Shown: in pieces, positions 23,350-31,945 of the stretch | How the letters are laid out: each line of letters opens with the position of its first letter | How positions within the stretch are numbered: position 1 is the stretch's first letter | From: Neorhizobium sp. SHOUNA12A | Lineage (GTDB): Bacteria; Pseudomonadota; Alphaproteobacteria; Rhizobiales; Rhizobiaceae | Direction: 5' to 3' | Assembly (NCBI RefSeq): GCF_023006505.1 | Contig: NZ_JALBGV010000068.1 | Span: 1 to 33,404 of the forward strand | Length of the DNA stretch: 33,404 bases | Notes under the pieces: generated by a model | Databases searched by the model: none | What the model was told of the DNA's origin: nothing | The model's input: the letters and a program-made list of their open reading frames with translations, nothing else | Made by a program: the position numbers and the translations under genes

Positions 23350-26300
23350 TCAGGCCATGTGGATCGTCTTGACCTCAAAGTAGTTTTCGAGGCCTTCCGG
23401 ACCGCCTTCGCGGCCGATGCCCGACTGCTTGAAGCCGCCGAACGGGTGATGGATGTCGACGATCATGCCGTTGACGGTGACGCTGCCGGTGCGCATGCGG
23501 CGGGCAAAGGCATAGCCACGCTCCGGATCCGAGGTGAACACCGCGCCGGACAGGCCGTAGGTGCTGTCGTTGGCGATATTCGCCGCTTCGTTGTCGTCCT
23601 TGTAGCTGATGATCGACACGACCGGTCCGAAGATTTCCTCCTGGGCGATCTTCATGTCCATCGTCACGTCGGTAAAGACGGTCGGCTCGATGAAATAACC
23701 GCGGTCGAGACCGGCCGGACGGCCGCCGCCGCAGGCAACCGTCGCACCGCCTGCGCGGCCGGCGGCGATGTAACCTTCGACGCGGGCGAGCTGGCGGGCC
23801 ATGGTGAGCGGCCCCATCTGGGTGGTCGGATCAGATGGATCGCCGACCTTGATGCTCTTCACCGCGCCGACATAGAGGTCGATGAATTCCTGCTTACGGG
23901 ATTCCGGCACCAGGATGCGGGTCAGCGAGAAACAGACCTGGCCGGTGATCGGCATGGAATAGACCATCAGCGCCGGCAGCGCCTTGGCGAAGTCGGCATC
24001 GTCGAGAAGCACGGCTGCGGACTTGCCGCCGAGTTCGAGGCTGACGCGGGTCAGGCGATCGGCGCAGGCAGCGGCGATCGTCTTGCCGGCAATGGTCGAG
24101 CCGGTGAACGACACCTTGTCGATGCCCTTGTGGCGCACGAGGTAATCGCCGCCTTCACGGCCGGCCGGCACCAGGTTGAAGACGCCCTTCGGAATGCCAG
24201 CCTGCTCGATGCATTCGGCAAGCAGATAGGCGTCCAGCGGGGTTTCCGGCGAGGGCTTGGCGACAATCGTGCAGCCGGCGGCAAGCGCTGCCGAGACCTT
24301 GTAGTTCAAGAGCACCATCGGCGCGTTCCACGGGGTGATCGCCGCGCAGACGCCGACTGGCTCGCGCACCACGCGGACTTCGCCGCCATCGGCGCGCTTG
24401 CGCTGATCGACGAACTCGTCGTTCTCGATCAGGCCGGCATAGTAGTTGTAGAGGCCCGGGTTCTGGCCGACCAGCTTCTTGGTCAGGAAGATCGGCGCGC
24501 CGACCTGGGTCGTCCAGGCATTGGCGATCTCGTCGAGGCGTGCGGTCAGGAGGTCGGCGACCTTGCGCAGGTAACCGGCGCGTTCCTTGAAGGTCATGCG
24601 CGGCCACGGGCCGTTGTCGAAGGCGTCGCGGGCGGCGGCAACGGCCCTGTCGATATCGGCGTTGCTGGCTTCCGGATAGCTCATCAGCACTTCTTCGGTC
24701 ACCGGCGAGATGACGTCGAGCTTGTTGGTGCCGAGTGGCGCGACCCATTCACCGCCGATGAAGAACTTTTCGGGGGTTTTCAGGACCTGTTCGTTTCTGA
24801 CAGCGACATTCATTTCAGTCTCCTCCTCTGATAGAATGATTTCCAAAAGCCGCGGCCCCTTCATCTTGAGAAGATCCCGCAGGCATGACGACAATTCCTC
24901 GCCTTTTTCGCAGCGAACGGCCTTGCAGCCCTGCGCCTCGGCGATCTGCACAAAATCCATGTGGCGGATATCGACGCCGTCGATGCGGCCGGAGCCGCTC
25001 CGCTCGGCAATCGCCTTCAGCACCTTGTAGCCGCCGTTGTTGAGGATGACGATCATGAGATCGGCATCGTATTCGACGGCAGACCAGATCGACTGGATGG
25101 AGTAGAGGCTCGATCCGTCGCCGATGACGGCGATGACCGGCTGTTCCGGCTTGGTCAGGGCGGCACCGACCGAGCCGGGGAGGGCGTAACCCAAGCCGCC
25201 GCTGGCAGTCGCGAAAAAACCGCCGGGCCGTTCGATCGGGAAAAAGTCGTGCAGCGCGTCGCGCCCGCCCGGCGCTTCCTCGAAGACGATGCTATCAGGC
25301 GAACGGACGTTTGCCAGCGTCTGGTAGAAAAATTCCTGGGTGATGCCCTTTGGGTGCTTGATGCGCGGAATGGTGCGGGCAGGGCCGCCGGTACGTGGCG
25401 CACGGCAGCGCAGGCGATAGACAAGGCTTTCGGTCGCGGCGCGCAGGTTCGAGACCATGGCGTTGCCGACGATGGCGCTTGCCGCCTGGGCGGGGTCGTC
25501 GGTGATCAGCCAGAGTTCCGCGCCTTGCGGAATGTCCGGGCCGGAGCCGGCGAAATGATAGGTGAAGGCCGGCGCGCCGAGCACGAGCACGAGATCGGCA
25601 CCGTGCAGGCAGTTCGCGAGCTTCGGCTGGTGGGCCGGCAGGAAGCCTGCAAACAGCGGATGGCGTTCCGGAAAGCTGCAGCGGGACGACAGCGGGCTCA
25701 CCCAGACTTTCGCCTGCAGGATTTCCGCAAGCCGCACGGTGGCATCCCAGGCATTGTCGAGATCGACGCCGGGGCCGACAACGAGCACCGGCTCGCGGGC
25801 TTCGTTCAGCCGGCGGGCGAGATCGTCAATTGCGGAGGCGGGCGCGCTGATCACCGTTTCCACGTCGCGGATGGCGATCGGGGCTGCCTGTGCCTGCCAG
25901 TCGCTAAGGGGGATCGATACCATGACCGGTCCGCGCGGCGCCTGCATCGCCATATAATAGGCGCGGGCGATCGCGGCCGGCACATCTTCGGCGCGGGCGG
26001 GCTCGCAAGCCCACTTCACATAGGGTTTCGGAAACTCGGTCGGGCTTTCGGCGAACAGGAACGGATCGTGCGGCAGCAGTTCGCGGCTCTGCTGGCCGGT
26101 GGTGATGATAAGAGGCGCGCGGTTGCGATAGGCCGTGTAGATATTGCCGAGCGCATGGCCGAGGCCGGCGGCCGAATGCAGGTTTACGAAGGCCGGCTTG
26201 CGGCTCACCTGCGCATAGGCGTCCGCCATCGCGACGACGATCGATTCCTGCAGGCCGAGCACATAGGAAAAGTCTTCCGGCACGTTGACGAACATCGGCA

Positions 26301-26433
26301 GTTCGGTCGAGCCCGGATTGCCGAAGATCCGGTTGATGCCCTTCTGCCTCAGAAATTCGAAAACCGCCCCGCTTACCGTCTGTCCACGCAGCTTCGTGCT
26401 GCCGGATAGGAAATCCAGCGACATCTTGTTCAT
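23350..26433 (-). CDS. Fused ThDP-dependent decarboxylase (benzoylformate decarboxylase-like) and aldehyde dehydrogenase
   Basis: One 1027-residue frame. Residues 1-540 are a thiamine-diphosphate enzyme close to benzoylformate decarboxylase: Ser42 in GNPGSTE, Glu63 in GLQES, His86 in NLHSAAG and a histidine in FTYHFAG match the catalytic Ser26, Glu47, His70 and His281 of the Pseudomonas enzyme, and GDGSSLYS...LNNGGY binds ThDP/Mg. Residues 541-1027 are a full-length aldehyde dehydrogenase with Asn163 (PWNAP), Glu260 (VSLELGG) and Cys294 (GQVCFS), numbered from its own Met. The predicted reaction is aryl glyoxylate to aldehyde plus CO2, then to the acid with NAD(P). The second half has its own ATG at 24813 with SD GAGGAGGA, so it may also be made alone. 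The join may be a lost stop codon or a sequencing error. Confidence 0.85.
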   Translation of the reverse strand: MNKMSLDFLSGSTKLRGQTVSGAVFEFLRQKGINRIFGNPGSTELPMFVNVPEDFSYVLGLQESIVVAMADAYAQVSRKPAFVNLHSAAGLGHALGNIYTAYRNRAPLIITTGQQSRELLPHDPFLFAESPTEFPKPYVKWACEPARAEDVPAAIARAYYMAMQAPRGPVMVSIPLSDWQAQAAPIAIRDVETVISAPASAIDDLARRLNEAREPVLVVGPGVDLDNAWDATVRLAEILQAKVWVSPLSSRCSFPERHPLFAGFLPAHQPKLANCLHGADLVLVLGAPAFTYHFAGSGPDIPQGAELWLITDDPAQAASAIVGNAMVSNLRAATESLVYRLRCRAPRTGGPARTIPRIKHPKGITQEFFYQTLANVRSPDSIVFEEAPGGRDALHDFFPIERPGGFFATASGGLGYALPGSVGAALTKPEQPVIAVIGDGSSLYSIQSIWSAVEYDADLMIVILNNGGYKVLKAIAERSGSGRIDGVDIRHMDFVQIAEAQGCKAVRCEKGEELSSCLRDLLKMKGPRLLEIILSEEETEMNVAVRNEQVLKTPEKFFIGGEWVAPLGTNKLDVISPVTEEVLMSYPEASNADIDRAVAAARDAFDNGPWPRMTFKERAGYLRKVADLLTARLDEIANAWTTQVGAPIFLTKKLVGQNPGLYNYYAGLIENDEFVDQRKRADGGEVRVVREPVGVCAAITPWNAPMVLLNYKVSAALAAGCTIVAKPSPETPLDAYLLAECIEQAGIPKGVFNLVPAGREGGDYLVRHKGIDKVSFTGSTIAGKTIAAACADRLTRVSLELGGKSAAVLLDDADFAKALPALMVYSMPITGQVCFSLTRILVPESRKQEFIDLYVGAVKSIKVGDPSDPTTQMGPLTMARQLARVEGYIAAGRAGGATVACGGGRPAGLDRGYFIEPTVFTDVTMDMKIAQEEIFGPVVSIISYKDDNEAANIANDSTYGLSGAVFTSDPERGYAFARRMRTGSVTVNGMIVDIHHPFGGFKQSGIGREGGPEGLENYFEVKTIHMA
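24811..24828 (-). promoter_or_regulatory. Internal ribosome binding site and ATG of the aldehyde dehydrogenase half
   Basis: On the minus strand GAGGAGGA (24828-24821) lies seven bases before ATG (24813-24811). From that ATG the frame gives a 487-residue protein, exactly the usual aldehyde dehydrogenase length. In the long frame the same bases encode Glu-Glu-Glu-Thr-Glu. This is strong evidence that the half is, or was, a separate gene. Confidence 0.7.
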
Positions 26434-26519
26434 AGCTTCGAGGCCTCCTCCCGGCCTTCGGGGTTCCCACCCCGAGCGCGTATGTTAGCGAGCGGAAGTG
26501 TTGCAGATAGCGCCTTGTC

Positions 26520-26540
26520 TTGGAATTGAAGAATTTCCAA
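26520..26540. promoter_or_regulatory. Candidate LysR operator in divergent gap
   Basis: TTGGAA (26520-26525) and TTCCAA (26535-26540) are inverted copies separated by nine bases, with a T-N11-A pattern inside. It lies 20 bases upstream of the LysR start (26560, plus) and 87 bases upstream of the fused decarboxylase/dehydrogenase gene (26433, minus). Position and symmetry suit a LysR binding site acting on both promoters. Confidence 0.5.
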
Positions 26541-26559
26541 TAATCCATTACACCAAGGC

Positions 26560-27471
26560 ATGACTTTGGATGTGCGGTCGGCTCAAATCGTTCTCGAATG
26601 TGCGCGGCGCGGAAGCCTTGGCGCGGCGGCGACCGCGTTGAACATGACCCAGCCGGCGATCACCCGCATGCTGAAGCGGCTGGAGGACAGCTACGGCGTG
26701 CCCCTGTTCGAGCGCACCACCCGCGGTGTGGTGCCGACCGTGTTCGGCGATGCGCTGCTGCCCTATGCCAAGCTGGTCGTCTCCGAGATCGGCAATGCAG
26801 CCGACGTCATCCAGCAGATGCGCGGCGCCAGCCGCGGCGTGGTGCGGATCGGCGGGGTCGCGAGCGTCGTCAGCGGCTTCATCATCGCCGTCATCGGCGA
26901 GATGCGCAAACAGCATCCCGAGGTGCAGTACCAGGTCATCGAGGACCTGGAGGACCGGGTGCTGGAAGGGCTGAAGGGCGGCACGATCGACATCGCGATT
27001 TCACCGGAGCCCTATCTCGACGACGATATCATCATGGCGACGCCCGATATCATGCACGACACGGTCTCGGTCTTTGCGAGGTCCGATCATCCGATCATCA
27101 AACGGGAGCACGTGACGCTCGCGGAAGCGGCCGGGTTCGACTGGGCGATGCCGCCGCCCGGGACGCCGACGGTCAGGGAATGGCAAAGGCGGTTCCACGA
27201 CAACGCGCTGGAACCGAACGCGCCGTCGATCATCTCCCGCTCGGTGCCGGTCCTGAAGGCGGCAGTGCTTTCGGAAGCGCTCTGCTGCTGGATGCCGCTG
27301 CCCCTGGTTCGCGAGGAAGTGGAACGAGGCAACATGGCCCGCGTCAACGTGCCCGAGCTCGACTGGCAACGGACCTTTCGCGTCTACCGCCGCAAGAAGG
27401 GCCTGATGACGCCGCCGACGGTCAACCTGCTGCAATGCATCCGCCGCATCAGCGAGACCTGGACGATGTAG
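26560..27471 (+). CDS. LysR family transcriptional regulator
   Basis: A 303-residue LysR regulator with the helix-turn-helix at about residues 5-62: RGSLGAAATALNMTQPAITR, then LFERTTRGVVPTVFG. The effector domain follows, including GVVRIGGVASVVSGFI and an AISPEPYLDDD segment. The length is normal; the ribosome site (AAGG) is weak. It is divergent from the fused decarboxylase/aldehyde dehydrogenase gene, the classic LysR arrangement, with an inverted repeat in between. It is convergent with the allophanate hydrolase gene, 46 bases away. The likely inducer is the aryl glyoxylate or a related acid, by context. Confidence 0.9.
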   Translation: MTLDVRSAQIVLECARRGSLGAAATALNMTQPAITRMLKRLEDSYGVPLFERTTRGVVPTVFGDALLPYAKLVVSEIGNAADVIQQMRGASRGVVRIGGVASVVSGFIIAVIGEMRKQHPEVQYQVIEDLEDRVLEGLKGGTIDIAISPEPYLDDDIIMATPDIMHDTVSVFARSDHPIIKREHVTLAEAAGFDWAMPPPGTPTVREWQRRFHDNALEPNAPSIISRSVPVLKAAVLSEALCCWMPLPLVREEVERGNMARVNVPELDWQRTFRVYRRKKGLMTPPTVNLLQCIRRISETWTM

Positions 27472-27517
27472 CGCAGAATGGCTGGGGCTATCTCTGCTTG
27501 GGGAAGGCGTTCCCAGA

Positions 27518-29356
27518 TCAAGCCGTCTTGCCGACCCGCGGCAGCGATGCGAACTCCTTGAGATAGGCCCGCCAGCCGCCGAAGGCGGTGATGTCGAGTG
27601 CGCCCTGAAGCGCGAACGGTTCGGCCAGAAACCCCTTGGCCGAGGTGCCGTCCGACAGGGTAACGGTGCCGATGCCGAGCGGCGGTGGGATCGCCGCGAC
27701 GAACAGGCCGAAGGCTGCCGGCGTCAGTTTCCAAACTTCGACCTCAATTTCTCCACCTTCGCCTTCGGCGACGCGCACCATGCCGGGTTTCGGCGGTACT
27801 GTTCCGGCAAGCGCGTAAAGCCTGTAGGCGGCGGAGGTTTTCGCGACCCGGGAAAAGGTGCCGTCGAGATCGGTAAGCTGATGGTTGAGCGGCATGCCGG
27901 AAAGGTGCGCACCGACCACGATGACGTCGATCAGGTCGTCGCTTGCGACGACTGCGGGCGTTTCGGATGGCGCGGGAAGCGGCCAGCCAGTGGCGCCGAG
28001 GGTGAGCCCGCTCGCCTGGTGGAGGTCACGGGCCAGTGACGCGGTGAGTCCGTCGCGGCCGAAGGGGGCGAGCAGCGTGACGCTTGCCGGCAGGCCATCG
28101 GCACGGGTGCCGGTCGGCACGGCGATGCCGCACATGTCGAGCAGATTGACGAAGTTGGTATAGGTGCCGAGCCGCGAGTTTTCCCGGATCGGCTCCGCTT
28201 CCAGATCGGTAACCGTGTAGTGGGTCGGCGCGGTCGGCACGCAGAAGACATCGACGGAGGCGATCACCGGCGCCAGCGTTTTCTTCAGGGCCTGCAACGC
28301 ATAAAGACCCTTGAAGGCGTCGGCTGCGGAGAGCGATTTGGCGCCGCCATAGATTTTTCGCGTTACCGGGTGAAAGCTTTCTTCCCTGGTGTCGAAGAAC
28401 GACTTTACCGCCGCATAACGCTCGGCCACCCAGGCGCCTTCGTAGAGAAGGTTGGCGACCTTGTAGAAATCGCCGAAAGGCACTTCGACGATCCGATGTC
28501 CGAGCCCTGCGAGCATCGATACGGCGTCGCCATAGGCGGCCTCCATCACGGTATCGCCGAAGAACTGCAGGTCTGCCTTGGCAGGCACGCCGACCGTCAG
28601 TACCGGTGGCGCAGAACCGAACCCGGTCACTGGGGCAACCTTCGAATAGGCGTCCGTCTCGTCGTATTTCGCGGCGACGGAGAAGACCGTCCATGCGTCG
28701 TCTGCGGTCAGCGCGAAGACCGAGACGCAGTCGAGCGTGCGGCAGGCGGGGATCACTCCGGTGGTCGATAAGGCGCCGACGCTCGGCTTCAGCCCGACAA
28801 TATTGTTGAGGCCGGCCGGAATGCGCCCCGAACCGGCGGTATCGGTGCCAAGCGCGAAGCTGACAATGCCCTGCGCGGTGGCGACCGCAGAGCCGGATGA
28901 GGATCCGCCCGGTACCAGCTTCGAGTCGATGGCGTTCCTCGGGATCGGATAGGGCGAGCGCACGCCGACGAGGCCCGTGGCGAACTGGTCGAGATTAGTC
29001 TTGCCGATGACAAGAGCGCCGGCTGCCTTGAGCAGGCCGACCACGGTCGCGTCTCTTTCGGGCATGTAGGCATAGTCCGGGCAGGCGGCGGTGGTCGGCA
29101 TGCCGGCGACGTCGATATTGTCCTTCACCGCGAAGGGAATGCCGAACAGCGGTTTTTCGGGATCGAAGGCGCCGAGTTTGTCGGCTTCCGCAAGGATGGC
29201 GTTTTTGTCGGCCAGATGGATGAAGATGCCGGGATCATCGACCTCGGCGATCCGCGCAAAAACGGCTTCGACGACTTCCGCGACACTGCCGCCATTCTGG
29301 TAGAATGCGTGAAGCGAGGCGATGTCGAAGGCTGGTGTCTTTCCCGGCAGGCTCAT
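27518..29356 (-). CDS. atzF: Allophanate hydrolase
   Basis: A 612-residue amidase-signature enzyme that splits allophanate into ammonia and CO2, the last step of cyanuric acid, biuret and urea-amidolyase pathways. The Ser-cisSer-Lys triad is complete: Lys78 in FAVKDNID, Ser152 in GGSSSGS and Ser176 in DTAGSGR, with the same spacings as AtzF (74 and 98 residues). After the amidase domain (about 1-450) comes the C-terminal domain found in allophanate hydrolases (about 465-610; VVGAHLSGMPLNHQLTDL). The start is ATG 29356, which overlaps the cupin stop as ATGA and has GAGGAA upstream. It is the last gene of the triazine-nitrogen operon. Symbol given by family and context; TrzF is the same activity. 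Confidence 0.9.
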   Translation of the reverse strand: MSLPGKTPAFDIASLHAFYQNGGSVAEVVEAVFARIAEVDDPGIFIHLADKNAILAEADKLGAFDPEKPLFGIPFAVKDNIDVAGMPTTAACPDYAYMPERDATVVGLLKAAGALVIGKTNLDQFATGLVGVRSPYPIPRNAIDSKLVPGGSSSGSAVATAQGIVSFALGTDTAGSGRIPAGLNNIVGLKPSVGALSTTGVIPACRTLDCVSVFALTADDAWTVFSVAAKYDETDAYSKVAPVTGFGSAPPVLTVGVPAKADLQFFGDTVMEAAYGDAVSMLAGLGHRIVEVPFGDFYKVANLLYEGAWVAERYAAVKSFFDTREESFHPVTRKIYGGAKSLSAADAFKGLYALQALKKTLAPVIASVDVFCVPTAPTHYTVTDLEAEPIRENSRLGTYTNFVNLLDMCGIAVPTGTRADGLPASVTLLAPFGRDGLTASLARDLHQASGLTLGATGWPLPAPSETPAVVASDDLIDVIVVGAHLSGMPLNHQLTDLDGTFSRVAKTSAAYRLYALAGTVPPKPGMVRVAEGEGGEIEVEVWKLTPAAFGLFVAAIPPPLGIGTVTLSDGTSAKGFLAEPFALQGALDITAFGGWRAYLKEFASLPRVGKTA

Positions 29357-29706
29357 GCCATTTCCTCTTCCAGTATTGTCACCGGCCGGTCCCACTGGAT
29401 CAGCACGACGCAGCCGGTATCGCTCCAGACGGAGTGTTCGGTGCCCGGCGCATTGACGATATAGCTGCCGCGGCCGTAGTCGCCGGCCTCGTCGGATTGC
29501 ACGCCCTCGAGCACCAGGATGGTTTCGAGGCCCTCATGGCGGTGGCGGGGAACGCCGGCGCCGGCCTCGTATTTCAACAGCGCCACGCCCGGCTGGTCGC
29601 CCTCGAAGGGGCGGATCCAATGGATGGTGACCTCGTCGCGGAACGGCTCGAATTCCAAGTCTTTCCAGCCGCCTAGCGTCAGGAGTTCACGGGTTGATTC
29701 AGGCAT
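29353..29706 (-). CDS. Small cupin-domain protein (ChrR-like)
   Basis: A 117-residue single-domain cupin. The metal ligands of the barrel are visible as His55, His57 and Glu61 in PRHRHEGLE and His91 in PGTEHSVW, so it probably binds one metal ion. The N-terminus (LLTLGGWKDLEFEPF) is short, with no helix-turn-helix or anti-sigma zinc domain. It overlaps the upstream cysteine hydrolase by 8 bases and the downstream allophanate hydrolase by 4, so it is an integral operon member. The function is unknown. It may be an isomerase-, decarboxylase- or sensor-like helper, perhaps acting on the unstable carboxybiuret made by cyanuric acid hydrolase; this last idea is speculation from context. Confidence 0.8.
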   Translation of the reverse strand: MPESTRELLTLGGWKDLEFEPFRDEVTIHWIRPFEGDQPGVALLKYEAGAGVPRHRHEGLETILVLEGVQSDEAGDYGRGSYIVNAPGTEHSVWSDTGCVVLIQWDRPVTILEEEMA

Positions 29707-30394
29707 TGGTCATCCCCTTTGGCGCGATCCCTTCCAGAATGTCGTCCACATGAGCGGTCCAGCCGACGATCGCGCCCTGGGCGCGGATCATGGCGATGGC
29801 CGCCGCCTTGAATTCCGGAAAATAGCTCTCTGTCGCCTCTTCGGCGAGCAGGCATTCGTAACCGCGATCGTTCGCCTCGCGCATCGTCGTCTGGACGCAG
29901 ACTTCCGTCGTCACGCCGGCGAAGACGAGCTGAGTGATGCCCTTCTCCTTCAGCACGTCACCCAAGTCAGTGGCGTAGAAGGCGCCCTTGCCGGGCTTTT
30001 CGATCACCACCTCGCCATCGATCGGCGCGAGTTCGGAGATGATCGCCGTGCCGGGTTCGCCTGAAATCAGCACACGACCCATAGGGCCGACATCGCCAAT
30101 CCTGAGCGTTGGATTGCCGCGGTTGCGCTTGGCGGGCGGCAGGTCGGAAAGGTCCGGCTTGTGGCACTCCATCGTGTGGATGACCGGCAGGCCGGCATCG
30201 CGAAAACCCTGGATCAGGCGTTTGACGTCCGGCACGATTTTCGTGATCCGCCCGACATCATTGCCGAGGCTGGCGCCGAAACCGCCGGGTTCGGCGAAGT
30301 CACGCTGCATGTCGATGACGATAAGCGCGAGCGCATCTGGTTTCGCCGGGAAGGCGAAGGGTTCTGCCTTGATCTCGATTGTCCCCTCGGCCAT
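29699..30394 (-). CDS. Isochorismatase-like cysteine hydrolase (possible triuret hydrolase)
   Basis: A 231-residue hydrolase of the isochorismatase/cysteine hydrolase fold. The expected triad is Asp29 (VIDMQRDF), a lysine in IEKPGKGAF (Lys133 or Lys136) and Cys166 (GVTTEVCVQTT). It is a clear paralogue of the biuret hydrolase at the right edge (shared GKGxF-ATDL, TTxVCVxTTMREANDRG-EC) but differs in the N-terminal half, so the substrate should be related yet distinct. A triuret hydrolase (TrtA type) is the best guess: triuret gives carboxybiuret, which feeds the same pathway. Start ATG 30394 shares a base with the stop of the ABC ATPase gene (TGATG). Biuret or ureidoacrylate hydrolysis are alternatives. 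Confidence 0.8.
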   Translation of the reverse strand: MAEGTIEIKAEPFAFPAKPDALALIVIDMQRDFAEPGGFGASLGNDVGRITKIVPDVKRLIQGFRDAGLPVIHTMECHKPDLSDLPPAKRNRGNPTLRIGDVGPMGRVLISGEPGTAIISELAPIDGEVVIEKPGKGAFYATDLGDVLKEKGITQLVFAGVTTEVCVQTTMREANDRGYECLLAEEATESYFPEFKAAAIAMIRAQGAIVGWTAHVDDILEGIAPKGMTNA

Positions 30395-31944
30395 CAGTGA
30401 TGCCCCGCCATATGGGCGCCGATGACGCCGATATCGGCGGCGCGGATCGGTGTTTCGTAGACCAGCTTGCCTTCCGAAATGACCATGATGCGGTCCGACA
30501 TTTCCAGCAGTTCGTCGAGATCCTCCGAGAGCAGCAGCACGGCGGTGCCTGAGTTGCGGGCGCGCATGATACGGGCACGGATTTCGGCGACGGCCGAGAA
30601 GTCGAGGCCGAAACACGGATTGGAGACGATCAGCAGATCCACATCGCCGGTCAGTTCGCGGGCGAGCACGGCGCGCTGGACATTGCCGCCGGAAAGGGCT
30701 GATATCGGCGAGGACGACGAGGCGGTCTTCACCTTGAAATCGGAAATCAGCGACGAAGCGCGTTTCTTCATCTCGCCCTTGTTCAGCCAGATCGCATCCT
30801 TGCCGTCCATCCTCAGGTCGAAGGTGCGGAAGGCGAGATTTTCGCTGACCGTCATTTTTGGCGCGCAGGCGTTCTGCAGCGGTTCCTCGGGAATGAAGCG
30901 GACATTGTTCCTGCGGGTCTCGGGGCGGGTCGCGCCATAGGTCTCGCCGTTGACGGTCACTGTGCCCCGGTCAGTCGGGCGCTGGCCGGCGAGGATTTCC
31001 GTCAGTTCCTTCTGGCCGTTGCCGGAAATGCCGGCAATGCCGACGATCTCGCCGGAACGGACCGTCAGATTGTCGATCTCGATCGTCTTCAGGCCGGAGC
31101 GGTCCGGCGCCTTGACTTGCTCGACCTTCAGCACCGATTTCGCGGCTTCCGGCACCGGCAAGCGGCTGTCGAGTTCGGCGAGCTTGACGTCGCCGATCAT
31201 CATTCCCGCCATGTCGGAGGTGGAGAGTTCGCTGACCTTGCCGGTGCCCACCAGCTTGCCGCGACGCAGGATCGACACCGCGTCGGCAAACTTCGTCACC
31301 TCGTGGAACTTGTGGCTGATCATCAGCACGGTGAGCTCGCCGCGTTCGGTCATGCCGCGCACGATGCCGAGCATCTCGTCGGCTTCGGCCGGCGTCAGCA
31401 CCGAGGTCGGTTCGTCGAGCACCAGGAAGGACCGGCCGAGATAGAGCTGCTTAACGATCTCCAGCTTCTGCTTCTCGCCGGCAGCCAGTTCGCTCACCGG
31501 CCGTTCGAGCGGGATCTGGAAGGGCATGCGCTCCATGAAGGCGGCAAGATCCTTGCGCTCCTTCGCCCAATTGATCACCGAGGGCACAGACGTGCGGCTG
31601 ATCACCAGGTTCTCGGCGCCGGTCAGCGAGGGCACGAGGGTGAAATGCTGGTAGACCATGCCAAGCCCGTAGGTGGCGGCATCCTTGGGCGAGGCGACCG
31701 AGACTTCGCGGCCGTCGACCGAGAGCGAGCCAGACGTGGCGTGGTAGAAGCCCATGATACATTTGACGAGCGTCGACTTGCCCGCGCCGTTTTCGCCGAG
31801 CAGCGCGTGGAACGAACCGGCGGGCACGCTGATCGAGACGTTGTCGAGCGCGGTGAACGAGCCGAAGCGCATGGTCATGCCGAGCGTTTCGATGCCGACG
31901 GCCTTGCCTGTCTGCGGGAGCGGGGTATCGCGAACGATGCTCAC
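30394..31944 (-). CDS. ABC transporter ATP-binding protein with two ABC domains (BMP/nucleoside-type importer)
   Basis: A 516-residue ATPase with two nucleotide-binding domains, as in sugar and BMP-family (purine nucleoside) importers. Domain 1 has Walker A GENGAGKST, Q-loop VYQHFTLVPS, a signature variant ELAAGEKQKLEIV, Walker B LVLDEPTSVL and ISHKFHEV. Domain 2 has the degenerate Walker A GISGNGQKEL, signature LSGGNVQRAV and SNPCFGLD in place of DEPxxGLD, which is normal for the BMP group. The start is GTG 31944, one base after the cyanuric acid hydrolase stop with GGAGA upstream. The partner permeases and binding protein are not in the window and probably lie to the right. The substrate is likely cyanuric acid, biuret or a similar ureide, by context. 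Confidence 0.88.
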   Translation of the reverse strand: MSIVRDTPLPQTGKAVGIETLGMTMRFGSFTALDNVSISVPAGSFHALLGENGAGKSTLVKCIMGFYHATSGSLSVDGREVSVASPKDAATYGLGMVYQHFTLVPSLTGAENLVISRTSVPSVINWAKERKDLAAFMERMPFQIPLERPVSELAAGEKQKLEIVKQLYLGRSFLVLDEPTSVLTPAEADEMLGIVRGMTERGELTVLMISHKFHEVTKFADAVSILRRGKLVGTGKVSELSTSDMAGMMIGDVKLAELDSRLPVPEAAKSVLKVEQVKAPDRSGLKTIEIDNLTVRSGEIVGIAGISGNGQKELTEILAGQRPTDRGTVTVNGETYGATRPETRRNNVRFIPEEPLQNACAPKMTVSENLAFRTFDLRMDGKDAIWLNKGEMKKRASSLISDFKVKTASSSSPISALSGGNVQRAVLARELTGDVDLLIVSNPCFGLDFSAVAEIRARIMRARNSGTAVLLLSEDLDELLEMSDRIMVISEGKLVYETPIRAADIGVIGAHMAGHH

Positions 31945-31945
31945 T

